Part shown: positions 60,906 to 64,000 of the stretch, in pieces
How positions within the stretch are numbered: position 1 is the stretch's first letter
Layout: each line of letters begins with the position of its first letter
DNA from: Mactromeris polynyma
Lineage: Eukaryota > Mollusca > Bivalvia > Venerida > Mactridae
Direction of reading: 5' to 3'
DNA: 64,000 bases
NCBI GenBank assembly: GCA_032209605.1
Contig: JASFXZ010000039.1
Span: 558,001 to 622,000 of the forward strand
The notes under the pieces: model-generated
Told to the model about the DNA's origin: nothing
Seen by the model: only the letters and a program-made list of their open reading frames with translations
Databases searched by the model: none
Program-made: the position numbers and the translations under genes

Positions 60906-63900
60906 ATGGCTGCCTCCAGAAGTTTGTCGTCGGGACATTGTATGCTCCTGTCTCTACTGACACTATTTGGATTTATCATCAACGTAAATAACCCAAATAC
61001 TATTGAAACTCAAAGGCTTGGACTTGCCTTTTTCACTAACATGAAATATAATAAAATCAACTTCGTCGATATATCGGCAGACCGGAAAGCCAAACTCCAT
61101 AGACATACACTACTGAACTTTTCTACCAACAATATTAATAGTAAACACCTATTTATACTCGCAATATTACTATGTGGTGATGTACAATTGAACCCTGGAC
61201 CGGGGAATGCATCGATATTTCCATGTGGCCACTGTGATCTTCCAGTTGACTGGACCCAGAGAGGTATGTGTTGTGACGAATGTGGTGTTTGGAACCACAA
61301 GTCATGTGAAGATGTTGATACTAAGGAATATGAACATTTAGGGCACTCGTCAGTTGTTTGGCACTGCTGTATTTGTAATAGTATAAACATTGATAGCTTT
61401 ACTTTTAACAGTTATGAATTGAGAACATCCAATGTCTTCACACCATTATCAGAGAACGAGAACACTATTGACTCGATATTGTCAACCGAACCATTTAGTC
61501 CGCTACACTATAGTAGCCCTAAGGCCGGACCGCAACGTACATCGCGGCTTACATCATCGCATACTAGATCCATCCGTTCATCTATTGGATCATCTAGACC
61601 TAGTACTAGCGACTTTACTTCTTTGCCGAAGAAAACAAATCTAAGATTATTAACAGTAAACTGTTGTAGTATCCGTGAAAACAAACAGGAATTTACTGCC
61701 TGCGTAGATTACACAAAACCAGATTTAATTTGCGGCACAGAGTCGTGGTTAAAAGGTGTCACACCAGGGAAGGGCCCAGCTAATAATGCCATCAAATCAT
61801 GTGAAGTTCTTCCGGACAACTATACATTCTACAGAAACGATCGTATATCTAGAGGAGGGGGGGTATTCATCGGTGTTAAAAAGGAGCTGATATCAGACGA
61901 ACAAGTGCATCTAGTTACAAACTGTGAAATTGAATGGACAAAGGTAAAAATAAAAGGTAATAAAGACTTATACATATCGTCGTTTTACATGCCACATAGA
62001 AATATGAACGACCTAACTCAACTAGACGCCTCACTTGATAAACTGTCTACTACAGGCAAAAACAAACATATTCTTATTGGTGGCGATTTCAACTGCCCCG
62101 ACATAGATTGGACTAACCTCCGGGTCATGAATAATGCACCGGATAGAGCTGTGCAACAAGCACTCATTGATATCTCAATCAAACATGGACTCACCCAGGT
62201 ACATGACCAACCTACCCGCCAAGACAATATCCTTGACCTGGTATTCACAAATAACCCTTCGCTTGTGAAGACCTCGACTAGTATACCGGGTATAAGCGAT
62301 CACGCCATGGTGGTAACCGACTCTGATATTAAACCGATCTACAATGTACAAAAACCAAGGAAAATATACCTATTCTCCAAGGCCAATTGGACTGATATAT
62401 ACAAGGAATGTGAAGAACTCTCCGATAAGATTGTCAACATGGAAGGAAACCATATCCAAGAAACCTGGGACCTTCTGAAAACTAACATACAATCCACAAT
62501 GGACAAACACATCCCATCCAAAATCTTCAAAAAGAGAAACACAGTCCCATGGTTTAACAGGAACCTTAAACGTATGACAAGAAGGAAGGCACGCCTATAC
62601 TCACACGCTAAGAAATCCAAACAATGGACCGAATTTAAGCAATACCAAAAATTGTGTAAACGGGAATTCAAAAAAGCTGAGGTGAACTACATCAATGAAA
62701 CGATCCAAAAAGGCTTCGACGAGAACAACTGTAAACCATTCTGGCGATATGTCAAATCTAAACTCAAAGACTTTGTTGGTACTGCACCGCTTAAACGTAA
62801 CGGGAACCTCCTCAGTGATAGTAAGGACAAGGCCGAGATCCTAATAGACCAATTCAGCTCAGTGTTTACTAAGCGAATGACCAACACCCTACCTAATCTA
62901 CCTAAGGAATATAAAAGGCCACTACCTGACCTCACCATCACTACACAAGGTGTAGAAAAACTACTGTCAAAAATTAAGATCTCTAAAGCTGTGGGACCGG
63001 ACAATATATCTAATGCTATTCTCAAAAATTGTGCCAAACAATTGGCTCCTGCCATCACGACGATCTTCCAAAATTCTGTAAATTCTGGAGACCTGCCAGA
63101 CGACTGGGTAAACGCTAATATATCACCAGTATACAAGAAAGGTGATGTTCACCTTGCTGAAAACTACCGTCCTGTGTCTCTGACATCCGTAACATGTAAG
63201 TTGTTGGAACATATTGTGTGTAAACACCTATTAAATCATCTAGAGAGAAATAACATATTGACAAATCTTAACCACGGCTTTCGATCTGGATACTCATGTG
63301 AAACACAACTCCTCGTAACCATGGAAGACCTACTGCAGAACCATGATGCAGGATACCAAACTGATGTAATGATACTAGACTTCTCAAAAGCTTTCGACAC
63401 CGTACCACACGAAGAATTACTTCATAAACTAAAAAGCTATGGAATAGTAGGATCTACACACACATGGATAAGAAATTTCCTAACTACTAGACACATGCAG
63501 GTAGTCATCGATGGTGAAAACTCCAAGAAAACCACAGTCGACTCAGGTGTACCACAGGGTACAGTCATGGGCCCCCTATTATTCCTTTGTCATATCAACG
63601 ATCTTCCTCGTTCTGTAAAATCCCAGGTCAGACTATTCGCGGACGACTGTCTGTTGTACAGAAGCATCCGCTCGCAAGAAGACCACCAAATATTACAAAA
63701 CGATCTACTAGAACTTGAAAAATGGGCAGACAAATGGGGCATGCGTTTTAATGCCAAAAAGTGCTATATTCTAAGCGTTAATAATAAATCTTCACACTTC
63801 TATACACTGTGTGGTGAAATCCTAAAACAGGTCCCTGATAATCCATACCTGGGACTTACTCTCAGTCAAGACTTAACTTGGTCAACCCACATTAATAAGG

Positions 63901-64000
63901 TAGCCAAGAAGGCCAACTCTACCATGGCAGTTCTACGTAGAAATCTCAGAAATTGTGCCATAGACTGCAGGAAAACGGCGTATATATCTCTGGTTAGATC
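60906..64000 (+). CDS. non-LTR retrotransposon polyprotein: 2A-like peptide, PHD finger, endonuclease, reverse transcriptase (3' end beyond window)
   Basis: An ATG in good context (AAGATGG) opens 1031 uninterrupted codons, running off the window. Residues 12-28 are hydrophobic. Residues 82-99 (KHLFILAILLCGDVQLNPGP region) end in a 2A-like motif, with Asn96-Pro97-Gly98-Pro99. A PHD-type finger follows: C107, C110, C123, C126, H131, C134, C154, C157. An apurinic-type endonuclease starts at TVNCCSIREN (Asn252) and has GTESW (Glu279), IGGDFN (Asp394), DNILDLVFTN and GISDHAM. The reverse transcriptase shows NYRPVSLTSV, HGFRSGYSC, DFSKAFDTVPHEELL, SGVPQGTVMGPLLF and FADD (911-914). This is the CR1/L2/Jockey-like group, whose proteins nick DNA and prime cDNA at the target. 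No stop or frameshift is seen, so the copy may be young. CR1 is the favoured clade, without a tree. Confidence 0.95.
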   Translation, partial: MAASRSLSSGHCMLLSLLTLFGFIINVNNPNTIETQRLGLAFFTNMKYNKINFVDISADRKAKLHRHTLLNFSTNNINSKHLFILAILLCGDVQLNPGPGNASIFPCGHCDLPVDWTQRGMCCDECGVWNHKSCEDVDTKEYEHLGHSSVVWHCCICNSINIDSFTFNSYELRTSNVFTPLSENENTIDSILSTEPFSPLHYSSPKAGPQRTSRLTSSHTRSIRSSIGSSRPSTSDFTSLPKKTNLRLLTVNCCSIRENKQEFTACVDYTKPDLICGTESWLKGVTPGKGPANNAIKSCEVLPDNYTFYRNDRISRGGGVFIGVKKELISDEQVHLVTNCEIEWTKVKIKGNKDLYISSFYMPHRNMNDLTQLDASLDKLSTTGKNKHILIGGDFNCPDIDWTNLRVMNNAPDRAVQQALIDISIKHGLTQVHDQPTRQDNILDLVFTNNPSLVKTSTSIPGISDHAMVVTDSDIKPIYNVQKPRKIYLFSKANWTDIYKECEELSDKIVNMEGNHIQETWDLLKTNIQSTMDKHIPSKIFKKRNTVPWFNRNLKRMTRRKARLYSHAKKSKQWTEFKQYQKLCKREFKKAEVNYINETIQKGFDENNCKPFWRYVKSKLKDFVGTAPLKRNGNLLSDSKDKAEILIDQFSSVFTKRMTNTLPNLPKEYKRPLPDLTITTQGVEKLLSKIKISKAVGPDNISNAILKNCAKQLAPAITTIFQNSVNSGDLPDDWVNANISPVYKKGDVHLAENYRPVSLTSVTCKLLEHIVCKHLLNHLERNNILTNLNHGFRSGYSCETQLLVTMEDLLQNHDAGYQTDVMILDFSKAFDTVPHEELLHKLKSYGIVGSTHTWIRNFLTTRHMQVVIDGENSKKTTVDSGVPQGTVMGPLLFLCHINDLPRSVKSQVRLFADDCLLYRSIRSQEDHQILQNDLLELEKWADKWGMRFNAKKCYILSVNNKSSHFYTLCGEILKQVPDNPYLGLTLSQDLTWSTHINKVAKKANSTMAVLRRNLRNCAIDCRKTAYISLVR
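60906..64000 (+). mobile_element. CR1/L2-like non-LTR retrotransposon, incomplete at right edge
   Basis: Extent is set by the open frame. The 5' edge is unknown and the 3' end (RT C-terminus, 3' UTR, tail) lies outside. A single long ORF with no visible ORF1 suggests a one-ORF element or a copy that lost ORF1. Confidence 0.93.

Noticed and set aside
61010..63136. Minus-strand ORFs of 76-149 codons
   Set aside because: They are antisense shadows of the plus-strand retroelement ORF, which has clear endonuclease and RT motifs.

Overview
The window is AT-rich animal nuclear DNA. Genes are split by GT-AG introns, tandem arrays are abundant, and short inverted-repeat transposons and one long non-LTR retrotransposon are present. 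The two recognisable host genes (a GLIS2-type zinc-finger factor and a TTLL3-type tubulin glycylase) are metazoan. The mix of minisatellites, MITEs and a PHD/endonuclease/RT retroelement with a 2A-like peptide best suits a marine lophotrochozoan, probably a mollusc and perhaps a bivalve. That placement is inference.

Layout. 1-940: no gene; a small hAT-like MITE at 166-285. 945-5575: about 4.6 kb of a 27-bp minisatellite with higher-order structure. 6337-9957 (+): five 3' coding exons of a GLIS2-like gene, phase-consistent and ending in a stop right after the fifth zinc finger; its 5' end is not seen. 11050-13026: a 69-bp array, then a compound 51/45-bp array. 13.1-13.75 kb: two MITE remnants. 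14.23-16.66 kb: a nearly C-free 17-bp array. 17.03-17.81 kb: a G-poor 21-bp array.

17.8-33.4 kb is mostly non-coding, with a 35-bp array, one MITE, and three minus-strand segments (21412-21932, 23805-23971, 29506-29681) that look like exons of an unidentified transcript or alternative 3' exons of the next gene.

33372-52601 (-) is a complete TTLL3-like tubulin glycylase gene of 17 coding exons. Its joined exon lengths total 3297 bp, an exact multiple of three (1098 residues). Its introns hold several MITEs, a dead Tc1-like element (42280-43301) and a 65-bp array (50.3-51.1 kb with a decayed tail). A second, unrelated 65-bp array (52686-53337) starts 85 bp upstream of its first ATG.

53.3-60.9 kb shows no supportable gene. 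From 60906 (+) an uninterrupted reading frame runs past the window edge (1031 codons visible). It encodes a hydrophobic N-terminus, a 2A-like DVQLNPGP peptide, a PHD finger, an endonuclease and a reverse transcriptase of CR1/L2/Jockey type. This looks intact and is the most interesting item.

The two host genes show no functional link. Many long apparent reading frames in the window come only from minisatellites whose periods keep frames open.
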